Positions 1-7,089 of a stretch of DNA of 64,000 bases are shown here, piece after piece. The stretch covers positions 995,501 to 1,059,500 of the forward strand of contig NZ_CP067341.1 of NCBI RefSeq assembly GCF_016638705.1. The letters are read 5' to 3'. Position 1 is the first letter of the stretch, and every line of letters begins with the position of its first letter. Under the pieces are notes generated by a model. It was not told where the DNA came from. It made no database searches and saw nothing but the letters and a program-made list of their open reading frames with translations. The position numbers and the translations under genes are program-made. Origin of the DNA: Lysinibacillus agricola. GTDB lineage: Bacteria > Bacillota > Bacilli > Bacillales_A > Planococcaceae.

Positions 1-1
1 A

Positions 2-493
2 GCTTTCATTAGCTTAGGTGGCTCATTGAATACTTCAGCTTCCAGTGTTGTAGGGTCAAACCTAACGATGCGTACTTGGAAGGATGTATCAACAATTGTC
101 ACATACGGTACTGTCGGATTAATAGCTGCCTTTGCGTTATATAGCTGGTGTAACCTTCTTGTATTACAAGACAAAACAGCGAAAAGTCTAGGCTTTCATG
201 TAGCCCGTGCTCGTCTATTAATAGCTGCAGTGGCAGTATTATTATCGGCTGTTTCTGTAGTCGTAGCAGGTGTTATTTCGTTTGTTGGTCTGTTAGTACC
301 GCATATTGCCCGTCGTTTAGTTGGGCACGATCATAAGGTGCTTATTCCTTTTACAGCATTAGCGGGAGCATTATTGATATTAGTGGCAGATACGATTGGA
401 CGAACAATTGTTGCACCGATTGAAATACCAGCTTCAACCATTATGGCAATTATCGGTGGACCATTCTTAATATTCCTATTACGAAAAGAGTGA
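2..493 (+). CDS. FecCD-family iron/heme ABC transporter permease, C-terminal part
   Basis: Partial gene: the reading frame is open from the first base, so the start lies upstream of the window; about 163 C-terminal residues are present. It would form the membrane channel of an ATP-driven importer for ferric siderophores or heme. Several hydrophobic segments are visible, and the FecCD signature region GLLVPHIARRLVGHDH is followed by a loop and a last helix near AIIGGPFLIFLL. The ATPase gene starts 6 bp downstream, then a class B sortase, an order that resembles the isd heme-uptake loci of Staphylococcus and Bacillus anthracis. The substrate is therefore probably heme or a siderophore; which one cannot be decided here. 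Confidence 0.93.
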   Translation, partial: AFISLGGSLNTSASSVVGSNLTMRTWKDVSTIVTYGTVGLIAAFALYSWCNLLVLQDKTAKSLGFHVARARLLIAAVAVLLSAVSVVVAGVISFVGLLVPHIARRLVGHDHKVLIPFTALAGALLILVADTIGRTIVAPIEIPASTIMAIIGGPFLIFLLRKE

Positions 494-499
494 GGAGAC

Positions 500-1270
500 A
501 TGGAAATACAAGATATTATCGTATCGCATGATAATACTCGAAATCATTTAGATGGTGTATCAACGATGATTGAAAAAGGCAAAATCACAACGATTATTGG
601 TCCAAACGGCTGTGGAAAATCAACATTATTGAGTGTTATGTCCCGCAACAATAGGCCAATATCGGGGAATATATCGTTAGAAAACAAGGATTTGGTGCAC
701 TATAAGCCAAAAGAGTTTGCCAAAAAACTAGCAATAGTCTATCAACAAAATGATGTACCAAAGGATTTAACAATAGAAAAGTTAGTGAGCTTTGGACGTC
801 TACCACATCATACAATGCTAAAAAGAAATTATGAGGAAGATGCCAAAGCTATTGAATGGGCGCTCGCTTGTACGAATTTACTAGAAAAACGTGATACGGA
901 TTTAGAGGCTTTATCGGGTGGGGAACGTCAGCGAGTGTGGATTGCTATGGCTTTAGCTCAACAATCGGAAATTTTATGCTTGGATGAGCCGACAACGTAT
1001 TTGGATATTTATTATCAAATCGAACTATTAGAGCTTGTAAAAACATTGAATGAGGAGCATGGTTTAACGATTGTCATGGTGCTTCACGATATAAATCAGG
1101 CGATTCGCTATAGCGATCAAATCATTCTGATGAAAGTTGGACAAATAATAGCTGAGGGAGCACCACGCGATGTCATTACAAGGGAAGTTATTAAAGAAGT
1201 CTATGGCGTTGAAGCTATTTTCAATGAGGATGAACAGCTTGGGTTTTACATGGTCCCCCTCGGAATATAA
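500..1270 (+). CDS. Iron/heme ABC transporter ATP-binding protein (FecE/FhuC type)
   Basis: Cytoplasmic ATPase that powers the upstream permease. Visible motifs in order: Walker A GPNGCGKST near residue 34, a Q-loop (VYQQND), ABC signature LSGGERQR, Walker B ILCLDEPTTYLD, and the switch histidine in VLHDINQA. At 256 residues it is the normal length for the family. The ATG follows a GAGGAG ribosome-binding site and sits 6 bp after the permease stop, so the two are certainly co-transcribed. Family assignment is firm; the imported compound is inferred from the neighbouring sortase B to be heme or a siderophore. Confidence 0.95.
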   Translation: MEIQDIIVSHDNTRNHLDGVSTMIEKGKITTIIGPNGCGKSTLLSVMSRNNRPISGNISLENKDLVHYKPKEFAKKLAIVYQQNDVPKDLTIEKLVSFGRLPHHTMLKRNYEEDAKAIEWALACTNLLEKRDTDLEALSGGERQRVWIAMALAQQSEILCLDEPTTYLDIYYQIELLELVKTLNEEHGLTIVMVLHDINQAIRYSDQIILMKVGQIIAEGAPRDVITREVIKEVYGVEAIFNEDEQLGFYMVPLGI

Positions 1271-1282
1271 ACGGGTGATACG

Positions 1283-2053
1283 ATGAAAAAATGGACATCT
1301 AAGTTATTAACATTTGTATATTTAGCTATATTTTTATACTCAGGCTTTTCGTTAGCCAAGTACTTATATACGTACTATGAGACCTCAAAATCCCTGGAAG
1401 AAGTACAAACGATTTATGAATCAACATTGGCTACTCTTGAAGAAGAAGCTGTGGAAATCTCAACAGAGGATACTTTATCGACATTTACAATTCGTCCACA
1501 ATTCAATGATTTATTAACTGTAAATAAAAATATTGTTGGATGGATTTCTGTCGAGGGGACAAAGCTCAATAATCCAATTTTACAAACGGACAATAACGAT
1601 TTTTATTTAAATCGTAACTTTAAAAATCAAGAAAGTCGTGCTGGCAGTGTTTTTATGGATTATCGAAATGATGTACAAGATATGAATCAAAATACTATAC
1701 TATACGGCCATGCGATGAAAAATGGTACGATGTTTGGTAGCTTGAAAAACTACTTGCAGCAGGATTATGCGGAAGCACATCCGATCATTTATTTAGACAC
1801 ACTGTATGAAGGGTATGATGTTGAAGTTTTTGCTGCCTATGAAACAACGATAGATTTTTATTACATTGAAACAGAATTTAAGAGCAATGATGCTTTCCTA
1901 AATTTTTTGGACGAGATTCAAGCACGCTCTGCAATCGAAATGAATGTAGATATTGGGCCAGAAGACAAAATTCTTACACTATCGACTTGTAAGGATTCTG
2001 TCATGAGTGACGATCATCGTTTTGTCGTCCAAGGTAAATTAGTGAAACGCTGA
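1283..2053 (+). CDS. srtB: Class B sortase
   Basis: Membrane-anchored cysteine transpeptidase that attaches proteins to the cell wall. An N-terminal membrane segment (about residues 8-26) precedes the catalytic domain. The catalytic His is in ILYGHAMKNGTMF, the Cys in the TLSTC motif near residue 235, and the Arg shortly after (DDHRFVVQGK), all in the SrtB arrangement. Length (256 aa) fits the family. It is 12 bp behind the iron ABC ATPase; in other Firmicutes SrtB anchors heme-binding NEAT proteins such as IsdC, so the anchored substrate is probably encoded upstream of this window. A terminator follows directly, making this the last gene of the operon. Confidence 0.93.
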   Translation: MKKWTSKLLTFVYLAIFLYSGFSLAKYLYTYYETSKSLEEVQTIYESTLATLEEEAVEISTEDTLSTFTIRPQFNDLLTVNKNIVGWISVEGTKLNNPILQTDNNDFYLNRNFKNQESRAGSVFMDYRNDVQDMNQNTILYGHAMKNGTMFGSLKNYLQQDYAEAHPIIYLDTLYEGYDVEVFAAYETTIDFYYIETEFKSNDAFLNFLDEIQARSAIEMNVDIGPEDKILTLSTCKDSVMSDDHRFVVQGKLVKR

Positions 2054-2059
2054 CAAATC

Positions 2060-2097
2060 AGGAGTTTTCCCATTTCATTGGGAAGCTTCTTTTTTGT
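2060..2097 (+). terminator. Rho-independent terminator after srtB
   Basis: Hairpin pairing AGGAGTTTTCCCA with TGGGAAGCTTCT (with G-U pairs), followed by a run of T. It closes the iron-transport/srtB operon. Confidence 0.8.
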
Positions 2098-2143
2098 ATA
2101 AAAAACCTGAGATCATCGATTTAAAAATTTTATTAATAATAAC

Positions 2144-2172
2144 TTGACGTAAGTAAATTATTAATATATAGT
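2144..2172 (+). promoter_or_regulatory. Sigma-A promoter of the yceI-family gene
   Basis: TTGACG at 2144-2149, a 17-bp spacer, and TATAGT at 2167-2172: a near-consensus housekeeping promoter. The predicted start leaves a leader of about 170 nt, which contains repeats that look like operators. Confidence 0.75.
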
Positions 2173-2188
2173 AAGTTACATAAAGTAA
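2172..2188 (+). promoter_or_regulatory. Putative HxlR/MarR-type operator overlapping the yceI -10/+1
   Basis: TAAGTTACATAAAGTAA begins at the last base of the -10 box. A near copy (TAAGTTAC-N5-GTAA) occupies the same position relative to the -10 of the doxX-family gene at 46146-46162, next to an HxlR regulator. A repressor bound here would block RNA polymerase. Binding is inferred. Confidence 0.55.
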
Positions 2189-2231
2189 TCAATAACTTTT
2201 AGTAACTGATATTAACTAGGATGTACAAAAC

Positions 2232-2289
2232 AAGTAACTACAAATGTTTATCCTCAAAATTTTAGGGTACATAATTAATGTAGTTACTT
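2232..2289. repeat. 11-bp perfect inverted repeat in the yceI leader
   Basis: AAGTAACTACA at 2232-2242 is mirrored exactly by TGTAGTTACTT at 2279-2289, with 36 bp between. It lies between the promoter and the ribosome-binding site. It could be two operator half-sites or an RNA stem; no T-run follows, so it is not a terminator. Confidence 0.6.
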
Positions 2290-2348
2290 CATATTTTAAA
2301 ATATATCTCGAAATCGAGATAAAAACAACACAATGGAGGAATTTTATA

Positions 2349-2876
2349 ATGACAAAATGGAACATTGATTTAGGACACTCAGCAATTAACTTTCAAGTAA
2401 AGCACATGATGGTATCAAAAGTAAAAGGTGTATTCGATACTTATTCAGCCGATATTGAAGCAGCAGATCTTACAGATTTAACAACAGCAAACATTAACTT
2501 TACAATTGATGCAGCTAGCATTAACACACGTAGTGAAGATCGTGATAATCACTTAAAAGCAGCTGATTTCTTCGATAGTGAAAAATATCCGACAATCACA
2601 TTCAAGTCAACAAACATTACAAAAAAATCAGATGATGAATATGCAATTACAGGTGATTTAACAATTAAAGACGTAACGAAATCAGTAACATTTGATACTG
2701 AATTTAATGGTAAAGGTACAAATCCATGGGGCCAAGAAGTTTATGGCTTTGAATCTGTAACAACAATCAATCGTGAAGAATTTGGCTTGACTTGGAATGC
2801 GGCATTAGAAACTGGCGGTGTTCTTGTTGGTAAAGACATTAAAATAACAGTTGAACTAGAAGTAAATCCAGCTTAA
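2349..2876 (+). CDS. YceI-family lipid-binding-like protein
   Basis: The product (175 aa) begins MTKWNIDLGHSAINFQVKH, the typical N-terminus of the YceI family, a lipocalin-like beta barrel that binds polyisoprenoid lipids in characterised homologues. No signal peptide is seen, so this version is probably cytoplasmic. The reading frame extends 35 codons upstream, but ATG 2349 follows a GGAGGA ribosome-binding site and matches family starts, so it was chosen. It is monocistronic: own promoter at 2144 and terminator at 2883. Operator-like repeats in its leader are shared with the doxX/hxlR region, suggesting control by a thiol- or quinone-sensing HxlR regulator. The physiological role is unknown. 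Confidence 0.9.
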   Translation: MTKWNIDLGHSAINFQVKHMMVSKVKGVFDTYSADIEAADLTDLTTANINFTIDAASINTRSEDRDNHLKAADFFDSEKYPTITFKSTNITKKSDDEYAITGDLTIKDVTKSVTFDTEFNGKGTNPWGQEVYGFESVTTINREEFGLTWNAALETGGVLVGKDIKITVELEVNPA

Positions 2877-2882
2877 TTTTGT

Positions 2883-2918
2883 AAACTGTGCTCGATAAAT
2901 AGCGGGCACAGTTTTTTT
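2883..2918 (+). terminator. Terminator after yceI-family gene
   Basis: AACTGTGCTCG pairs with CGGGCACAGTT, followed by seven or more T. Confidence 0.85.
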
Positions 2919-2969
2919 ATCTTTATAAACAAAAACCACTATCTATTTACGAAAATAATCCAATTAATA

Positions 2970-3793
2970 GGCTCATCTCCATAACGAGTGGTTGATTTCC
3001 GTTCCGACTGGGCGCTTTGTAGCTACCGCTTTGCTTTCGCTACAGAAAACATTTGTTGTTGCTGTCGCTTCGCTTTCGCACAGATAAAACAATTGTTGCT
3101 GTCGCTTCGCTTTCGCACAGATAAAACATTGTTGCTGTCGCTTCGCTTTCGCACAGATAAAACAATTGTTGCTGTCGCTTCGCTTTCGCACAGATAAAAC
3201 ATTGTTGCTGCCGCTTTGCTTTCGCTACAGAAAACATTTGTTGTTGCTGTCGCTTCGCTTTCGCACAGATAAAACATTGTTGCTGTCGCTTCGCTTTCGC
3301 ACAGATAAAACATTGTTGCTGCCGCTTCGCTTTCGCACAGATAAAACATTGTTGCTGCCGCTTCGCTTTCGCACAGATAAAACATTGTTGCTGCCGCTTC
3401 GCTTTCGCACAGATAAAACATTGTTGCTGCCGCTTCGCTTTCGCACAGATAAAACATTGTTGCTGCCGCTTCGCTTTCGCACAGATAAAACATTGTTGCT
3501 GCCGCTTCGCTTTCGCACAGATAAAACATTGTTGCTGTCGCTACGCTTTCGCACAGAGCAAAGCTTCCTGGGGGCGTCCGATGAGCCGCTTGGGCCAACA
3601 GATGTTTTTTGCGCGAAAGCGTAGTGCTAACGTAGCGGCAGCAGCACGACGTTGGTCACGAAGGCGTTATCACAGGACGTGATGGTTTTAGCCTTCGTTC
3701 CTCTATCGCTGATCCCTCAAGAGTCGTCCAGCCTCCAATCCAATCAACTTATATTTATAGGGCATACATTTTAACAAATGTCATCTGATGAGC
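2970..3793. repeat. Family A dispersed repeat, copy 1, expanded by an internal 36-bp array
   Basis: The gene-free stretch 2919-3867 is almost entirely this element. The left end (ggctcat..ccataacg..ggttgatttccg) and right end (cataca-ttttaacaaatgtcat..gatgagc) are the same as in six other copies in this window (25090, 28984, 41618, 46638, 48325, 56496). Between them lie a 36-bp tandem array and a GC-richer segment shared with the copy at 56496. ORFs predicted across it on both strands consist only of repeated units and are not genes. Confidence 0.8.
3046..3556. repeat. 36-bp tandem repeat array, about 14 units
   Basis: The unit is built from the pieces GCTTCGCTTTCGCACAGA and TAAAACATTGTTGCTGCC. 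Early units vary (gctgtcgc, or an aacaattgttg junction), and the later ones from about 3310 are nearly identical, which indicates recent expansion by slippage or unequal exchange. There are no spacers, so it is not a CRISPR. Shorter runs of the same unit occur at 34909-35100 and 41649-41690. Confidence 0.85.
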
Positions 3794-3867
3794 TAATAAA
3801 TAAGTTATTTGCATAATTTTAGTAATTACTGCATATAAATCATCATATTGTTTTTGGGGGCGATGGG

Positions 3868-4794
3868 ATGAATGTATTAGTGACAGGTGGTTATGGTTTT
3901 ATTGGTAGTGCAGTGGCGAGGCGTTTCTTTAAGGAAGGTGCAAATGTTTATATTATTGATAATTTAAGCACAGGTCATTTACGCAATGTTGACTTTAAGC
4001 ATAAATCTTATCTTTTGAATGTAGAAGATGAAGTTTGTGAGCATCTTTTTAAGGAAATATCATTTGATGTGGTCATCCATTGTGCAGCGCAAACAAGCGT
4101 CCAAAAATCAATGCAAGAGCCAGTGAAGGATGTTTTAACGAATATTGTAGGCCTTAGTCAGATGCTCTTCTTATCGTCAAAATATAAGGTAAAGCATTTC
4201 GTTTTTGCCTCTTCGGCAGCTGTTTATGGTGATAGTCACTATCCACCACTAGAAGAAACAGATGTTAGTGAGCCGATTTCTATGTATGGATTAAATAAAA
4301 GTATTGGTGAGACATACTGTGAAAAATGGCAAAAAGATTATCGCTTACCAACATTGATTTACAGATTTGCTAATGTATTCGGCCCAAGGCAATGTATGCA
4401 GGGGGAAGCGGCAGTTATTCCTAGCATGCTAAGAAGCAGTATTGAAGGAAAGGCATTTACGATTTATGGAGATGGAGAACAGACACGAGATTTCATTTAT
4501 GTAGATGACATTGCAGATGCTATTTATGCTGGTGTACAGGCTAGATTACAAGGCATTTATAATGTATCAACGAATGAGGCTTGGTCGATACATCAAGTCA
4601 TTTTATTATTACAGCATTTAAATCATCCTTTAGAAATCCAATATGTTCCTGCAAGAGAGGGAGATATTGAGCATTCGTTTTTAAATAATGAAAAATTGGC
4701 GAAGGCAATAGGGTGGAGACCAAAAACTTCTTTTTCGGAAGGCATAGAGCTGACATTGCAGGCATTACAAAATGAAAAAATAGTGGAAATCTAG
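3868..4794 (+). CDS. NAD-dependent nucleotide-sugar epimerase/dehydratase (GalE-like)
   Basis: Extended short-chain dehydrogenase (308 aa) acting on a nucleotide-activated sugar in the cytoplasm. The NAD-binding glycine motif TGGYGFIG is at residues 6-13, the catalytic Tyr/Lys pair is in SMYGLNKS near residue 146, and the sugar-nucleotide side shows YRFANVFGPRQ and DFIYVDDIADA. It resembles UDP-glucose 4-epimerases and related 4,6-dehydratases; the exact sugar cannot be read from sequence. The ATG at 3868 lies after GGGGGCGATGGG, a reasonable ribosome-binding region. It stands alone between a repeat block and a terminator, with no polysaccharide genes nearby. Confidence 0.9.
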   Translation: MNVLVTGGYGFIGSAVARRFFKEGANVYIIDNLSTGHLRNVDFKHKSYLLNVEDEVCEHLFKEISFDVVIHCAAQTSVQKSMQEPVKDVLTNIVGLSQMLFLSSKYKVKHFVFASSAAVYGDSHYPPLEETDVSEPISMYGLNKSIGETYCEKWQKDYRLPTLIYRFANVFGPRQCMQGEAAVIPSMLRSSIEGKAFTIYGDGEQTRDFIYVDDIADAIYAGVQARLQGIYNVSTNEAWSIHQVILLLQHLNHPLEIQYVPAREGDIEHSFLNNEKLAKAIGWRPKTSFSEGIELTLQALQNEKIVEI

Positions 4795-4799
4795 TTTAA

Positions 4800-4838
4800 C
4801 AACGCCAAGGGACAATGAACCTTGGCGTTGATCTTTAA
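4800..4838 (+). terminator. Terminator after the epimerase gene
   Basis: Perfect 11-bp stem CAACGCCAAGG / CCTTGGCGTTG around a 9-nt loop, followed by a weak T-rich stretch. Confidence 0.7.
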
Positions 4839-5031
4839 TTACAAATCTTTAAATGAAATAACTTTAAAATAGAGTTAATAAAAATAAATAAGGAATCTAA
4901 AGTGATACCACAACATGATAGCTTAAGCTTATTGATTAGAAAATATTATAATTAAGGAGAGCTAGGTAATCTTATGCAATTAAAGGTATGGATTTTGGAA
5001 TTGACAGATAATTACAACTTTTAAAGCTTCG

Positions 5032-5059
5032 TTTACAAATCTATAAAAATAGATATAAT
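5032..5059 (+). promoter_or_regulatory. Promoter and operator of the ArsR-family gene
   Basis: TTTACA (5032-5037), 16-bp spacer, TATAAT (5054-5059). Transcription would begin near 5066, at or next to ATG 5067, implying a leaderless message. The spacer carries ATCTATAAAAATAGAT, a dyad, and ACAAATCTATAAA at 5035-5047 is repeated exactly at 5078-5090 inside the gene. ArsR proteins commonly autorepress from such sites. Confidence 0.6.
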
Positions 5060-5066
5060 GAATTTT

Positions 5067-5378
5067 ATGGAACCTTCACAAATCTATAAAGCATTATCAA
5101 ACGATACAAGACGTCAAATTTTATTATGGTTAAAGAATCCAGAGGAATTTTTTGATGAAAAAATTTATTTACAACAAGGGATTAGTTTTCAAATTGGTGT
5201 ATGTGTAAGAGATATCCAATTGAAAGCAGGACTGGCACAATCAGTTATCTCAAATTATTTATTAACTATGCAGCAAGCTGGATTATTACAATCCGAGCGA
5301 ATTGGAAAATGGACTTATTATCGTCGAAATGAGAAAACAATACAAGAATTTCGCGAGTACGTTCAAAAAGAATTATAA
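5067..5378 (+). CDS. ArsR-family winged-helix transcriptional regulator
   Basis: Small DNA-binding protein (103 aa from ATG 5067; an ATG at 5058 is also in frame but overlaps the -10 box). The opening IYKALSNDTRRQILLWL is the typical ArsR/SmtB helix 1, and the recognition helix lies around LAQSVISNYLLTMQQAGLL, followed by the wing at ERIGKWTYYRRN. The CVCD-type metal-binding motif is absent (only one Cys, in IGVCVRD), so a small-molecule or redox signal is more likely than classical metal sensing. It probably autoregulates and also controls the MFS gene downstream, because the ACAAATCTA motif recurs as an inverted repeat at 5409-5440. Confidence 0.88.
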   Translation: MEPSQIYKALSNDTRRQILLWLKNPEEFFDEKIYLQQGISFQIGVCVRDIQLKAGLAQSVISNYLLTMQQAGLLQSERIGKWTYYRRNEKTIQEFREYVQKEL

Positions 5379-5408
5379 ATAGAAAGGAGGTTTCTTTTTT
5401 TTGGCACA

Positions 5409-5440
5409 ACAAATCTAGTTATACAGATATATAGATTTGT
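5409..5440. promoter_or_regulatory. Inverted repeat ACAAATCTA..TAGATTTGT, putative ArsR operator
   Basis: Perfect 9-bp arms at 5409-5417 and 5432-5440. The arm sequence is the same as in the ArsR promoter (5035) and its 5' coding region (5078). Located between the regulator and the MFS gene. Operator function is inferred. Confidence 0.55.
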
Positions 5441-5462
5441 TTTTATGGAGATGTTTTATACC

Positions 5463-5690
5463 TAGCGTGTTGATTAGGAAAATATAGGTTTATTATTGAG
5501 TGATAAAAGGATTTTTTTGTTGATATTTTGCTAATGTATGTCCATTTTAACTGATTGTAGCGTAGGGCTACTCGAGTGCTCCTGTCGCTTCGCTTTCGTC
5601 GCTCACCCGCAGGAAAGCGAGTAGCCCGTAGCTGAAATCAGAGCCTTCTAATTAATTATGATGGATAAAAATGGTTAATCAACACACCTA
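5463..5690. repeat. MITE-like palindromic element between arsR-type regulator and MFS gene
   Basis: The ends carry inverted copies of GTGTTGATTA (left TAGCGTGTTGATTA; right TAATCAACACACCTA). Inside, CTGATT..AGC..GGGCTACTCG at 5551-5574 pairs with CGAGTAGCCC..GCT..AATCAG at 5618-5641. About 230 bp, no coding capacity. It separates the putative operator at 5409 from the transporter gene and fills most of the 5379-5755 gap. Confidence 0.5.
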
Positions 5691-5755
5691 ATTTCATACC
5701 TATTAAGTTATTCAATTCTTTTTTATTATTTCAGTTTCAGATTGGAGATTTTTTA

Positions 5756-6919
5756 ATGAAAAAAAGAAATTCTTTACTTATTTTTATACTAGCAATAGGT
5801 GTATTTGGAATTATTACGACAGAAATGAGTATTGTCGGGGTATTACCACAAATAGCTCAAAAATTCGACATTTCAACTGCACAAGCCGGTTTGTTAGTAA
5901 GTATTTTTGCTTTAGTTGTTGCTATCTCTGGACCGTTTTTAATATTACTTGTGTCTGGGATTAATCGTAAGCTACTTTTATTAGCAACAATATTTATATT
6001 CGCTATTTCTAATATTGTTTATGCTTATACTACTCATTTTGAAGTTATGCTTATTTTTCGTATAATACCTGCAGCACTTCATCCTCTCTTCTTTTCAATA
6101 GCTCTTGTAACTGCAGCTAATCTAGTCCCTTCAGAAAAAAGCAGTCGAGCAGTTACTAAAGTTTTCATGGGGATTACGGTTGGTTTCGCGTTAGGTGTTC
6201 CATTAACTTCTTACCTTACGGAACAGTTTTCATTAGAAGTTGCTTTCTTGTTTGGAGCGATTGTAAATGCTGTAGCCTTTATAGGAATATTAATTTTGTT
6301 ACCTTCTATGCCTGTTAAAGAAAAAATGTCTTTTGGCAAGCAAGTCGGTATATTACGAAAAACAGAATTATGGTTAAGTATAGTAACTGTTGTATTTATT
6401 TTTGCAGCCATGTTTTCGGTATACAGTTATTTTGCTGAATACCTTGCAAAAGTCACTCACATGAATGGCTCCTTGATTAGTATTATGTTGCTATTATTTG
6501 GTGTAATTATGATTTTAGGTAATTCTTTATTTGGATTTCTTATACAAAGAAACATGTTGAAAACTGTAATATCATTTTCAGTACTATATTTATTCGTTTA
6601 CTTACTCGTTTATTATTTAGGTTCTTATTTCGTCCCAATGATTTTTATGGTGTTCATTTGGGGAATCGTACATTCTGGCGGTTTAATCGTTAGTCAGGCA
6701 TGGTTAATAAGTGAAGCTAAAGAAGCCCCTGAATTTGGTAATAGCCTATTTGTTTCATTTTCAAATCTTGGAATTACTTTAGGAACATCTATTGGAGGTT
6801 GGTTTATTTCTCAATTAGGAATTCATCAACTTATTTGGAGCGGTATTATTTTTTCACTGCTTTCTTTATTGCTGATTATCATAAAAATAAAATTTTTCAA
6901 CTCTAGTGCTCCAGTATAA
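5756..6919 (+). CDS. MFS transporter, DHA1 (AraJ/NepI-like) subfamily
   Basis: Integral membrane protein of 387 aa with about 12 hydrophobic segments, normal for a drug/proton antiporter of the DHA1 group. The N-terminus includes the motif LPQIAQKFDIST after helix 1, as in sugar/purine/drug efflux proteins such as AraJ or NepI. The ATG follows GGAG with an 8-base gap. Its upstream region contains an inverted repeat matching the ArsR promoter, so efflux of a compound sensed by that regulator is plausible. Substrate unknown. The segment around 6900-7070 downstream holds no clear terminator. Confidence 0.88.
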   Translation: MKKRNSLLIFILAIGVFGIITTEMSIVGVLPQIAQKFDISTAQAGLLVSIFALVVAISGPFLILLVSGINRKLLLLATIFIFAISNIVYAYTTHFEVMLIFRIIPAALHPLFFSIALVTAANLVPSEKSSRAVTKVFMGITVGFALGVPLTSYLTEQFSLEVAFLFGAIVNAVAFIGILILLPSMPVKEKMSFGKQVGILRKTELWLSIVTVVFIFAAMFSVYSYFAEYLAKVTHMNGSLISIMLLLFGVIMILGNSLFGFLIQRNMLKTVISFSVLYLFVYLLVYYLGSYFVPMIFMVFIWGIVHSGGLIVSQAWLISEAKEAPEFGNSLFVSFSNLGITLGTSIGGWFISQLGIHQLIWSGIIFSLLSLLLIIIKIKFFNSSAPV

Positions 6920-7089
6920 TTGAAATAATTTCATTACAACGTACGAATTCCTAAATGCACCAAAAACGAGAGACTGTAATTAACTATTGGTGCTAAAGAT
7001 GTATTCTACATAGCCGATATGTCTTTTTTCGCGGCTATAGTATAATAATTGTTTAAAGGAATGTTGCGGAATTGAACGGGGGCTTATAT

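Noticed and set aside
2973..3624. Repetitive ORFs and a possible CRISPR array
   Set aside because: The 36-bp units are adjacent without spacers and there are no cas genes; ORFs contain only repeat-derived peptides such as LLLPLRFRTDKT.
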